Source: an uncultured delta proteobacterium | GTDB taxonomy: Bacteria; RBG-13-61-14; DRUE01 | Length of the DNA: 20,266 bases | NCBI GenBank assembly: GCA_903897985.1 | Contig: CAIUDS010000486.1 | Coordinates: 1-20,266 of the forward strand | Direction of reading: 5' to 3' | Shown here: positions 6,931-13,543 of the stretch, piece after piece | How positions within the stretch are numbered: the stretch's first letter is position 1 | Layout of the letters: each line of letters opens with the position of its first letter | Notes under the pieces: generated by a model | Database searches by the model: none | The model's input: the letters and a program-made list of their open reading frames with translations, nothing else | Told to the model about the DNA's origin: nothing | Translations under genes and position numbers: made by a program

Positions 6931-6970
6931 CCTATCAAGCGATCAATTCTAAACCTTTCGGAGGGAGAGC

Positions 6971-8269
6971 ATGATACCAAGATACAGCCGGCCGGAGCTG
7001 GCGGAAATCTGGAGCGAGGATTCGAAGCTGAAGATCTGGCTGGAGCTCGAGTTGTTGGCGATCGAGGCGCTGGCGGGCCTGGGCAAGATCACGGACTCGG
7101 AGGCGAAGGAGGCGAGGCGGCTGGCGGGCTTCACGGTGGAGGAAGTTAAAGCGAAGGAGGAGATCACCAAACACGATGTTGCGGCGTTCGTGGATGTGGT
7201 GGGCTCGCGGATGGGGGGTCTGGCCCGATACCTTCATCTGGGCATGACCAGTTCGGACCTTTTGGACACCACCTTTTCGCTGCAACTGGTCCGGGCCTCG
7301 GACATCATCCTCCAAGACCTCGACCGGCTCCTGCTCGCGCTCAAGAAACGCGCGCTCGAACATAAATACACGGCCATGATCGGCCGCACCCACGGCATCC
7401 ACGCGGAGCCCATCACCTTCGGGCTGGCGCTCGCCCGGTTTTACGAGGAATTCAAGCGGGCGCGCCTGCGGCTGGAGGCGGCGCGGGAGGAAGTCCGGGT
7501 GGGGAAACTTTCGGGCGCGGTGGGGGATTATTTTCATTTGGACCCGCGGATCGAGGAATACGCGATGAAGCGGCTGGGGCTCAAGCCGGCCTATGCCTCG
7601 AGCCAGGTGATCTCGCGCGACCGCTACGCTTATTTTTTTCAGGTGCTCGGTCTGATCGCCTCAAGCGTTGACCATCTGTGCCTGCAGGTGCGGCATTTCC
7701 AGCGCACCGAGGTATTGGAGGCGGAAGAATATTTTTCCCCCGGCCAGAAAGGGAGTTCGGCCATGCCCCACAAGCGGAACCCGGTTTTGAGCGAGAACCT
7801 GTGCGGGCTGGCGCGGCTGGCGCGGGCCTATGCCGCGAGCGCGCTCGAGAATGTCGCGCTCTGGCACGAGCGGGACATCAGCCACAGTTCGGTGGAGCGG
7901 GTGATCGGTCCGGACGCGACCATTTTGACCGATTTCATGCTGAGCCGGGCCGCGGGGATTGTGGAGAAGCTTCTGGTGTATCCGGAGAAGATGGAGGAAA
8001 ACCTGTGGCTGACGCGGGGTCTGGCTTTTTCCGAAGGGGTGATGCTGGAACTGATGGGCAAGGGCCTGGCCCGGGCCGAGGCTTACGCGATAGTCCAGAC
8101 CGTGGCCATGAAGACCTGGTCGGAAAAGGACTTGAGCTTCCGCGACATGCTCAACTCGGACCCGGAGGTGAGAAAGCATCTGAGCGAGGCCGAGATCAAG
8201 GACTGCTTCGACCTGGACCGGCTGAACGGCAAAATAGATTTCATCTTCAGCCGGATCTTCGAGACTTGA
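6971..8269 (+). CDS. purB: Adenylosuccinate lyase
   Basis: The 432-residue protein is a full-length fumarase/aspartase-superfamily lyase. It catalyses two beta-eliminations in purine synthesis: SAICAR to AICAR and adenylosuccinate to AMP, each releasing fumarate. Landmarks are TKHDV (His68), the loop GMTSSDLLDT (91-100), GRTHGIHAEPITFG with catalytic His141, and the superfamily signature GSSAMPHKRNP (261-271) with catalytic Ser263; numbering matches B. subtilis PurB closely. Start ATG 6971 has a strong Shine-Dalgarno GGAGGGAG. It is the first gene of a two-gene purine unit with purF 83 bases downstream, driven by the promoter at 6902. Cytoplasmic, probably a homotetramer as in the family. Confidence 0.96.
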   Translation: MIPRYSRPELAEIWSEDSKLKIWLELELLAIEALAGLGKITDSEAKEARRLAGFTVEEVKAKEEITKHDVAAFVDVVGSRMGGLARYLHLGMTSSDLLDTTFSLQLVRASDIILQDLDRLLLALKKRALEHKYTAMIGRTHGIHAEPITFGLALARFYEEFKRARLRLEAAREEVRVGKLSGAVGDYFHLDPRIEEYAMKRLGLKPAYASSQVISRDRYAYFFQVLGLIASSVDHLCLQVRHFQRTEVLEAEEYFSPGQKGSSAMPHKRNPVLSENLCGLARLARAYAASALENVALWHERDISHSSVERVIGPDATILTDFMLSRAAGIVEKLLVYPEKMEENLWLTRGLAFSEGVMLELMGKGLARAEAYAIVQTVAMKTWSEKDLSFRDMLNSDPEVRKHLSEAEIKDCFDLDRLNGKIDFIFSRIFET

Positions 8270-8300
8270 ATTTGGCCGGAAATAGACCACAATATTAGCA

Positions 8301-8324
8301 GCCGCGGGCAGGGTTGTCCGCGGC
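8301..8324. repeat. Strong hairpin in the purB-purF spacer
   Basis: GCCGCGGGCA (8301-8310) pairs with TGTCCGCGGC (8315-8324) over a 4-base loop, ten pairs with one G-U. It lies between the two purine genes and ends 16 bases before the purF Shine-Dalgarno. Without a T-run it is more likely an mRNA stability or spacing element, or a dispersed repeat, than a terminator. Confidence 0.6.
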
Positions 8325-8340
8325 CCGAGCGCCCGCGCCA

Positions 8341-8346
8341 AAGGAG
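8341..8346 (+). promoter_or_regulatory. Shine-Dalgarno that fixes the purF start
   Basis: AAGGAG at 8341-8346 sits 6 bases before TTG 8353. The earlier in-frame TTG at 8314 lies in the loop and stem of a strong hairpin and has no ribosome site, so 8353 is the better start. Confidence 0.7.
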
Positions 8347-8352
8347 AAAAAA

Positions 8353-9783
8353 TTGTTTGACCGTTTTCGGGAAGAGTGTGGAGTGGTGGGCATTTACGGA
8401 CACCCGGAGGCGAGCAATCTTGCCTACCTGTCGCTCTATGCGCTTCAGCACCGCGGCCAGGAAAGCGCGGGCATCGTCAGCGCGGACGGCCGACATATGT
8501 ATTCGCACCGGGCCATGGGCTTGGTCCAGGATGTTTTCAATGACGAAATCCTGAAAAAACTCCCCGGCCACTCTGCCATCGGCCATGTCCGCTACTCGAC
8601 CTCGGGCGCGTCCTTTCTGAAAAATGCGCAACCCTTTGCGCTCGAGACCCACCGCGAGCGGCTGGCGCTCGCGCACAACGGCAACATCGTGAACGCGCGC
8701 CAGATCCGGGACGAGCTCGAGGAGCGCGGCGCGATTTTCCAATCGAGTTCGGACTCGGAGGTGATCGCGCACCTGATCTGCTCGGTCCATTCGGACAGCC
8801 TGCTCGAGAAAATCACTTATGCCCTGGACAAAATCCAGGGGGCCTTCTCCGTGGTGTTCCTCACCGAAAACACCCTGGTCGCGGCGCGGGACCCCTGGGG
8901 CTTCCGGCCGCTGGTGCTGGGCAAGCTGCGCGACCGCGACGGCTATGTGGCCGCGTCCGAGACCTGCGCGCTGGACCTGATCGAGGCGACTTATCTGCGC
9001 GAGATCGAGCCGGGCGAGATCGTGATCGTGGACAAGGACGGCCTGCATTCCTCCCGCCCCCTGCTCCCCCAGCCGCGCAAGTCCTGCGTGTTCGAGCACA
9101 TCTATTTCGCGCGGCCGGACTCGGTCGTGTTCGGCGAGAGCGTGTATGACTCGCGCATCCGGCTGGGCGAGCAGCTTGCAAAGGAACAGCCGGTGGACGC
9201 GGACATTGTCATCGGCGTTCCGGACTCGGGGAGGGTGGCCGCGATCGGCTACGGCCGGGGCGCGGAGTTGCCGGTGGAGGAAGGCCTGATCCGGAACCAT
9301 TATGTGGGCCGGACCTTTATCGAGCCGACCCATTCGATCCGGCATTTCGGGGTCAAGATCAAATTGAACGCGGTGCGCAGCGTCTTGAAGGGCAAGCGGG
9401 TGGCGGTGGTTGACGACTCGATCGTGCGCGGGACCACCTGCCGCAAGATCATCACCATGCTGCGCGAGCAGGGCGGGGCAAAGGAAGTGCATATGCGGGT
9501 GAGCTCGCCGCCGACCGCGTTCTCGTGCTTCTACGGCATAGACACGCCCACCAAGGAAGAGCTGGCCTATAACGCGGAAAAGCAGTCGGTGGAAAACATC
9601 CGGCAGTTCATCACCGCGGACTCGCTCGGATACCTCTCCATCGCCGGCCTCCACCAGGCGGTTCACGACTCCATGGGCCTGTTCTGCGACGCCTGCTTCT
9701 CCGGCTGCTACCCCGTCCCTTATCCCGAATCCAGCCGCGAAAAACAAATGGAACTGTTCCTCCTCGAAATCGAAAAGCGCTGA
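8353..9783 (+). CDS. purF: Amidophosphoribosyltransferase (iron-sulfur, propeptide type)
   Basis: This enzyme makes 5-phosphoribosylamine from PRPP and glutamine, the first committed step of purine synthesis. From TTG 8353 the product is 476 residues: an 8-residue propeptide MFDRFREE, then the N-terminal nucleophile Cys9 (ECGVVGIYGH) exposed by self-cleavage, an Ntn glutaminase domain (LQHRGQESAGI, RYSTSG, LAHNGN), and a C-terminal phosphoribosyltransferase domain with the PRPP motif VVDDSIVRGTT (352-362). Cys245, Cys392, Cys445 and Cys448 fit the four [4Fe-4S] ligands of the B. subtilis enzyme; in mature numbering the last two are 437 and 440. The cluster implies oxygen sensitivity. Product feedback by AMP/GMP is known for the family. 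It is co-transcribed with purB. Confidence 0.95.
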   Translation: MFDRFREECGVVGIYGHPEASNLAYLSLYALQHRGQESAGIVSADGRHMYSHRAMGLVQDVFNDEILKKLPGHSAIGHVRYSTSGASFLKNAQPFALETHRERLALAHNGNIVNARQIRDELEERGAIFQSSSDSEVIAHLICSVHSDSLLEKITYALDKIQGAFSVVFLTENTLVAARDPWGFRPLVLGKLRDRDGYVAASETCALDLIEATYLREIEPGEIVIVDKDGLHSSRPLLPQPRKSCVFEHIYFARPDSVVFGESVYDSRIRLGEQLAKEQPVDADIVIGVPDSGRVAAIGYGRGAELPVEEGLIRNHYVGRTFIEPTHSIRHFGVKIKLNAVRSVLKGKRVAVVDDSIVRGTTCRKIITMLREQGGAKEVHMRVSSPPTAFSCFYGIDTPTKEELAYNAEKQSVENIRQFITADSLGYLSIAGLHQAVHDSMGLFCDACFSGCYPVPYPESSREKQMELFLLEIEKR

Positions 9784-10033
9784 CATCAAGAGAATTCATC
9801 CACCGATTTCACCGATGAACACAGAAAATTCCCGGTTTAAACACGGCGACACCAAGGACACGACGAAATTCAGGAACGCCATTGAACCGCAAAGGCGCAA
9901 AGGGTACGGGTGTTTAACTGGAAATAGGAAACCGGGAACTGGAAACTGGCCCAGGCGCTGACAGGGGAATGGGATGACCGCATTAACTTTAGACCTGACC
10001 CTCGGGGTTTTATGACCCCCGGAGTTTACTGGA
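9784..10033. other. Convergent non-coding gap with dispersed repeat phrases
   Basis: This 250-base gap separates the end of purF from the end of the minus-strand DUF262 gene. It contains stock intergenic phrases such as CATCCACCGATTTCACCGAT, GAACCGCAAAGGCGCAAAGG and GGAAACCGGGAACTGGAAAC, typical of dispersed repeats in candidate-phylum genomes. No ORF, promoter or RNA gene was recognised. A hairpin near its right end is listed separately. Confidence 0.5.
10001..10024. terminator. Possible bidirectional terminator hairpin
   Basis: CTC-GGGGT (10001-10008) pairs with ACCCC (10015-10019) and GAG (10022-10024), with two bulged bases, then TTTA on the plus strand. It lies 10 bases beyond the stop of the minus-strand DUF262 gene. 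The phrase CCTCGGGGTTT recurs at about 20100, so it may be a repeat family that doubles as a terminator. Confidence 0.4.
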
Positions 10034-12154
10034 TCATTTGCTTATCTCATCATTGCCTAATTGTTTTTCTAGCGCTTGGCGAACAAGGCCCATCACGTAT
10101 GGAAGCTCATTGATCGAGGCAAGATGTACCTCCACATCGCCGTTGCCCCAGCGACCGATGCCCGCCACATTCTTGCAAATCCCCTTGGGATCGTTGATCT
10201 CCGAAAAGGCCATGTTGAGAGATAGGCGCAGCCGTTTAGCTTGGGGCACGACATCAACGAAGTTTGTTTCTGCTTTGTAAGCCACGTATAGCTTAAGAAA
10301 CTCCTCGGTGACGCAGGGGTCAAGAGCAAGCACTTCCTTTCGGAAGGCTTCGAACAGCTCTCGTATCGGACCGGAGAGCAGGTACGCATGATCTTCAATG
10401 CTGTATCCAGATTTAGATGCATCAGTCTTGGGGCGGTAGGCGTCCAGTACATCATCTGCAATCTTTGGATAAGCCCAAACGTCCACGGCCATTTCAGCAA
10501 ATATTTTTGCACGCGCTTTTATTGCATCTTCATTCCACTGCTCGTGCTGGCCGAGTCCTTGGTTGAGTTTGAGCGGGCTCTCCTTGAAACCGCCTTTCAT
10601 ATCTCGCTTCTCCGCAAAAGGCCGGTCACTATACTCGGAATTATAACCTGTAAGGGTGAGGTTGCCGAGGGTATGAAGCCAAGTCTCATGAATTCGCTCC
10701 CACTCAGGCCCAAGAGAGGTCTTCCAGTCCGCAGATAGGTTCTCATTTTGTGGTAGAATGTGTTCGATGGTGTATTCATCCACCATTATGCGCTCCTTGC
10801 GGCCATGGTTCTCAAGCCTCCTTAGCCAGTAACTGCGATTGCGGAAGTTATAGAGATCGCGTGACTGTATTTCCCGGAGGAACTCATCGTCGGTTGGAAA
10901 ACGGCGGTAGGAAGGTAGAAGGAGAAAATTTGCCGAGATGCTTTCTAAGTAGCGATCTTTTTTAAGAGGCCTAGTGATGGTGGCAAAGGTCTTGTTCAAC
11001 GAATTAGTCGGGATAGCACAGATAGCACGGCGGAAGACATAGGCTTCAACCAGGCACACCGCCGCTATGAAATCTTCTTTAGAAAGTAATGCAGCAACAT
11101 GGTCGTGATATAGCTCTAAAAGGAAGGGGTAAGCTACATCCACCTTTAATTCTCGCAAGTCGTTGAATGCGATCTTCAGATCTGTGTCGGTTTCGGCTCC
11201 CAGCGCCATCGCGCAGAAGTAGCGAGAAAAAGCGCGGATATCCGCGACAAGCGCTTCCACCCCTGCAGATACAGTTTCAGTAGAACGCGCGTAAACCTTG
11301 AATGCTTCGTACACCTCTCGCACATTGGGGATGTTACCAGTTTTGACTGTAAGGTAATGACGCATGAAGCCATCGAAGTGCGTCCCGTAGGCTTCCTGGC
11401 CGAAGTCCATTTCCATTGGCCTCCAATAATGTTCATAGAGCTTTATCTGAAGCTGTGGCTCCAATCCCATCAGGATAAAGTTACGGATGAGGTCGGCCTG
11501 TGTCAGCTCGCGGCCAGTGGAGTTCATGCTCTCGAATATTAGCTGCGGATTATCCTGATCACGGTTGAGTGCTATATCCACCACAATCAGCTTGGCAAGC
11601 CCCGTATACACTACCGTCAGGTCGTGCTTGCACTCGGCAATCCATGACTCGAATAGCTTAAAGTTCTCAGTCGTCCGTATGGATGGTTCTTTAGGCTGCT
11701 CTCGTCCGCATACAATGGCAGTGAGGGAGTCCTTGTCTGTCTGGGAAAGAATCAGTTTATAGCGCCGCTCGTCTTTTTCTTCCGGATTAAGCAAATAATA
11801 ATTACGTAACTTGCGGGGCGAAAAGCCGTCCACTGGCTCGCGGTCCGCTTCGGGGAGTTTCTCAAGGGCCCTCACCAAAGCTGCGATTAATAGCGTAACC
11901 GTGGTTAGCCGCTGCTGACCATCAATCACCAGCAAGGGGGACTGGCTCGACACTTGGTATAGCCCCTTCTCAATATATACGATGGAGCCGATAAAGTGCG
12001 CCGAGACTTCATCGTTGTTACCTGTCCGAATAATGTCGTCCCACAATTGTCGGCACTCCCGCTCTGTCCAGGAGTAGGTGCGCTGATAGATGGGAATGAC
12101 AAACTGGGGCGATTTTCTTAAAAAAGCAAGCAGATTAGCTTCGGTAGCCTTCAT
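10034..12154 (-). CDS. DUF262-DUF1524-DUF5655 protein (GmrSD-like type IV restriction)
   Basis: From ATG 12154 the product is 706 residues. The N-terminal DUF262 (GmrS-like) domain shows IPIYQRTYSW (20-29), FIGSIV, the ParB/Srx-like DGQQR (78-82) that hydrolyses nucleotides in characterised members, and FESMNSTGREL (207-217). The DUF1524 (GmrD-like) HNH nuclease domain has TIEHILPQN (His465) and GNLTLTGYN (497-505). A C-terminal DUF5655-type domain (about 591-698) ends the protein. GmrSD proteins cut phage DNA with modified cytosines, so modified-DNA restriction is the inferred role. The start is set by GGAGGT (12168-12163) and by homology beginning at MKATEAN. The in-frame extension to 12286 looks non-coding. 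Its ATG overlaps the stop of a 25-residue ORF. Codon use looks less GC-biased than purF, suggesting acquisition. Confidence 0.88.
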   Translation of the reverse strand: MKATEANLLAFLRKSPQFVIPIYQRTYSWTERECRQLWDDIIRTGNNDEVSAHFIGSIVYIEKGLYQVSSQSPLLVIDGQQRLTTVTLLIAALVRALEKLPEADREPVDGFSPRKLRNYYLLNPEEKDERRYKLILSQTDKDSLTAIVCGREQPKEPSIRTTENFKLFESWIAECKHDLTVVYTGLAKLIVVDIALNRDQDNPQLIFESMNSTGRELTQADLIRNFILMGLEPQLQIKLYEHYWRPMEMDFGQEAYGTHFDGFMRHYLTVKTGNIPNVREVYEAFKVYARSTETVSAGVEALVADIRAFSRYFCAMALGAETDTDLKIAFNDLRELKVDVAYPFLLELYHDHVAALLSKEDFIAAVCLVEAYVFRRAICAIPTNSLNKTFATITRPLKKDRYLESISANFLLLPSYRRFPTDDEFLREIQSRDLYNFRNRSYWLRRLENHGRKERIMVDEYTIEHILPQNENLSADWKTSLGPEWERIHETWLHTLGNLTLTGYNSEYSDRPFAEKRDMKGGFKESPLKLNQGLGQHEQWNEDAIKARAKIFAEMAVDVWAYPKIADDVLDAYRPKTDASKSGYSIEDHAYLLSGPIRELFEAFRKEVLALDPCVTEEFLKLYVAYKAETNFVDVVPQAKRLRLSLNMAFSEINDPKGICKNVAGIGRWGNGDVEVHLASINELPYVMGLVRQALEKQLGNDEISK

Positions 12155-12228
12155 AGCTCCGCACCTCCGATAAGCTTCACAAGGAGCCAAATTGTTCCCC
12201 AAAACCCTAAAAATTTCTTCCCTTTCAT
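12151..12228 (-). CDS. 25-residue hydrophobic small ORF coupled to the DUF262 gene
   Basis: This ORF has a perfect Shine-Dalgarno AGGAGG (12240-12235) with a 6-base spacer before ATG 12228, better than that of most genes here. It encodes MKGKKFLG, then a hydrophobic helix FWGTIWLLVKLIGG and the tail AEL. Its TGA overlaps the DUF262 ATG as ATGA, the standard arrangement for translational coupling. It lies inside the leader of a transcript from the promoter at 12307. The peptide could be a one-span membrane partner, a toxin-like small protein, or a leader peptide whose translation opens the next start. I recognise no family. The case for translation rests on signals, not homology. Confidence 0.55.
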   Translation of the reverse strand: MKGKKFLGFWGTIWLLVKLIGGAEL

Positions 12229-12306
12229 CTTCGCCCTCCTGAGCTTTGTTACAGGCCATCCTATCTTGTTCCAAATCGAATTGCAAGCCAAATTTATCGA
12301 GAAAGT

Positions 12307-12315
12307 ATTATAGCA
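12307..12315 (-). promoter_or_regulatory. Extended -10 promoter for the small ORF and DUF262 gene
   Basis: On the minus strand TGCTATAAT (12315-12307) is a perfect extended -10 element. The region 17 bases upstream (CTACGA) is a poor -35, which is normal for extended -10 promoters. The predicted start is near 12300, leaving about 70 bases before the small ORF. Confidence 0.55.
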
Positions 12316-12352
12316 CGGGTTTCCAGCCTTCGTAGCCGATTCATCCTTCGTA

Positions 12353-12377
12353 GTAGCAGTAGTCCTGCTACTGCTAC
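12353..12377. repeat. Perfect 10-bp hairpin
   Basis: GTAGCAGTAG (12353-12362) and CTACTGCTAC (12368-12377) pair around TCCTG. It lies just upstream of the minus-strand promoter, in a cluster of extragenic palindromes. Confidence 0.6.
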
Positions 12378-12426
12378 GGAGAACGGAAACTACTTCGGCG
12401 GAGTAGGCGATGACAGATCCGGTCAC

Positions 12427-12460
12427 CCTACTCCGCTCCTTCGGAGCTACGAAGGGCAAG
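12427..12460. repeat. Extragenic palindrome, copy 2
   Basis: CCTACTCCGCTC...GAGCTACGAAGG-CAAG with inner arms GCTCC (12435-12439) and GGAGC (12443-12447). Its flanks match the unit at 13103-13138 almost base for base, while the loop differs, as expected of a mobile or structurally conserved palindrome. Confidence 0.6.
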
Positions 12461-12480
12461 ATGGAATGGCGGGACTTTAG

Positions 12481-12600
12481 ACCGCAAACCGCAGACTACA
12501 GACCACAGACCATAGACCATAGACTTGGCATGGCGAGACTGTGGACCCCAGACCGCAGACCATAGACTTGGCATGGGGAGACCTTGGACCGCAGACCCGC
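12481..12600. repeat. Degenerate tandem repeat of GACCRCAGACCATAGAC type
   Basis: Words such as GACCGCAGACCATAGAC recur. The 19-base unit GACCATAGACTTGGCATGG occurs at 12515-12533 and 12558-12576, 43 bases apart, each followed by similar text (GAGAC..TGGACC). It does not code for protein and lies upstream of hicA. Overall, the interval 12229-12671 holds only palindromes, this repeat and two promoters. Confidence 0.6.
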
Positions 12601-12624
12601 GAAAAGAGAGGATAGGTTGATCAG

Positions 12625-12653
12625 TTGACAGGATGATAGGTTAATATGAGAAT
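12625..12653 (+). promoter_or_regulatory. Candidate promoter of hicAB
   Basis: TTGACA (12625-12630), 17 bases, then GAGAAT (12648-12653, 4 of 6). The predicted start near 12660 leaves a leader of about a dozen bases to TTG 12672. The AT-rich palindrome-like GAGAATTAATC text around the -10 could serve as operator for HicB, though HicB here lacks an evident DNA-binding domain. Confidence 0.4.
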
Positions 12654-12671
12654 TAATCATAGGGTGCTTTT

Positions 12672-12866
12672 TTGAAAGTTCGTGTTATCATAAAAATATT
12701 AGAGGATGATGGGTGGGGGCTGGTGGCGACGAAAGGCAGCCATCGCCAGTATAAGCACCCCCTCAAACCGGGGCGGGTGACCATTGCCGGCCACCCCAAT
12801 GATGACCTGGCCAAAGGCACTTTGAACAGCATTTTGAAACAAGCGAAGCTCAAGGAGGCAAAATAA
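12672..12866 (+). CDS. hicA: HicA mRNA interferase toxin
   Basis: The 64-residue protein matches HicA end to end: MKVRVIIKILEDDGWGLV, then TKGSHRQYKHP (20-30) with the catalytic His of the GSH motif, VTIAGHPNDDLAKGTLNSIL and a Lys-rich tail. HicA has a double-stranded RNA-binding-like fold and cuts mRNA. Translation starts at TTG 12672 with GGGTG about 6 bases before, a weak start that would keep toxin levels low. The hicB antitoxin follows one base after the stop. It sits in a repeat-rich, gene-poor stretch beside the restriction gene. Confidence 0.88.
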   Translation: MKVRVIIKILEDDGWGLVATKGSHRQYKHPLKPGRVTIAGHPNDDLAKGTLNSILKQAKLKEAK

Positions 12867-12867
12867 A

Positions 12868-13077
12868 ATGCACCGTTATCTGGTTATCATCGAAAAGGCC
12901 AAGCGCAACTATTCGGCTTATTCCCCGGACCTGCCCGGGTGCGTGGCCACCGGAGCCACCATCAAACAGGTGCAAAAAAACATGCGCGCCGCCATCGCGC
13001 TGCATCTCCAGGGCCTGAAAGAGGACCACCTGGCCATCCCCGAACCCACTTCCCTCGCCGAATACATTGCGGTCTGA
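12868..13077 (+). CDS. hicB: HicB antitoxin, short form
   Basis: The 69-residue protein has the HicB N-terminal partial RNase H-like fold: YLVIIEKAKRNYSAYSPDLP, then GCVATGATIKQVQKNMRAAI and IPEPTSLAEYI. It binds and blocks HicA. It ends right after this domain, so the helix-turn-helix or ribbon-helix-helix domain of longer HicB proteins is absent; autoregulation would need another route. A strong Shine-Dalgarno AAGGAGG (12852-12858) lies within the end of hicA and, with ATG, should give more antitoxin than toxin from the same mRNA. Confidence 0.88.
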   Translation: MHRYLVIIEKAKRNYSAYSPDLPGCVATGATIKQVQKNMRAAIALHLQGLKEDHLAIPEPTSLAEYIAV

Positions 13078-13095
13078 TTAATCCGCCATTCTCGG

Positions 13096-13137
13096 TGTCC
13101 TTCCTACTCCGCTCGTAATAACGAGCTACGAAGGACA
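13096..13137. repeat. Nested extragenic palindrome, copy 3
   Basis: An outer stem TGTCCTTC (13096-13103)/GAAGGACA (13130-13137) encloses an inner stem GCTCG (13111-13115)/CGAGC (13122-13126). The text CCTACTCCGCTC...GAGCTACGAAGG is shared with copy 2 at 12427. It may end the hicAB transcript. Confidence 0.65.
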
Positions 13138-13247
13138 AGCTGTGTAATCTGTGGATGAGTTCTTCTCCTGCGGAGTTCGGTTGACAGGGGCAGGCGGCAA
13201 GGAACCGGAATCTCGGAACGAAAACCTTATGCCTGAAAGTCCAAAGC

Positions 13248-13285
13248 AGTAAGTAGACAAGTAGACTGATACTTGTCTACTTACT
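13248..13285. repeat. Perfect 15-bp inverted repeat
   Basis: AGTAAGTAGACAAGT (13248-13262) and ACTTGTCTACTTACT (13271-13285) are perfect complements around AGACTGAT. The arms contain the repeated word GTAGACAAGTAGAC. There is no T-run and no flanking ORF, so it is a dispersed element or a protein site rather than a clear terminator. Confidence 0.7.
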
Positions 13286-13500
13286 CCATTTCTTGCCGAC
13301 CGATGGAATCTGATCCTGAAAAATCCGGGAAGCCTGAAGCTGGAAGGCTTAAAGGTCTAAGAGATTAAAGGCTTAAAGGAAAAAATCTGTGCCATCTGTG
13401 TAATCTGTGGATGATCTCTTCCGGCTTTCCTGCCGCGCCCTTGCCCACCCCCAGTTTTATGCGCGGATTTGCTGGACGCGGAACCGGGTGAGAAGCGATT

Positions 13501-13529
13501 TTGTGGCGCGGGCGGGGTTGTGATATAAT
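13501..13529 (+). promoter_or_regulatory. Extended -10 promoter of the sugar operon
   Basis: TTGTGG (13501-13506), exactly 17 bases, then TGATATAAT (13521-13529), which is a perfect TATAAT with the TG extension. The predicted start near 13536 leaves only about 8 bases before ATG 13544, and no Shine-Dalgarno fits there. No regulator gene is next to the operon and no clear operator palindrome is visible. Confidence 0.7.
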
Positions 13530-13543
13530 TCGAGCCGTTCAAA

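Larger units (their letters stand above)
13078..13500. other. Repeat-rich non-coding gap before the sugar operon
   Basis: No gene was seen in this stretch. It holds the third extragenic palindrome (13096-13137), two copies of TGTGTAATCTGTGGATGA (13141-13158 and 13397-13414), a 15-bp inverted repeat (13248-13285), and a direct repeat AAGGCTTAAAGG (13344-13355 and 13368-13379). It separates hicAB from the nagB promoter. Confidence 0.6.

Noticed and set aside
8083..9789. 568-codon open frame on the minus strand over purB/purF
   Set aside because: It is a GC-rich shadow opposite purF with no recognisable domain; purF is certain.
12155..12286. 44-residue N-terminal extension of the DUF262 protein
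   Set aside because: The family motif begins at MKATEAN. The extension overlaps the better-supported small ORF in another frame, and the internal ATG has a good GGAGGT site.
12350..12600. Possible CRISPR array in the repeat-rich stretch
   Set aside because: The repeats are short, degenerate and unevenly spaced without unique spacers, and no cas genes are present.
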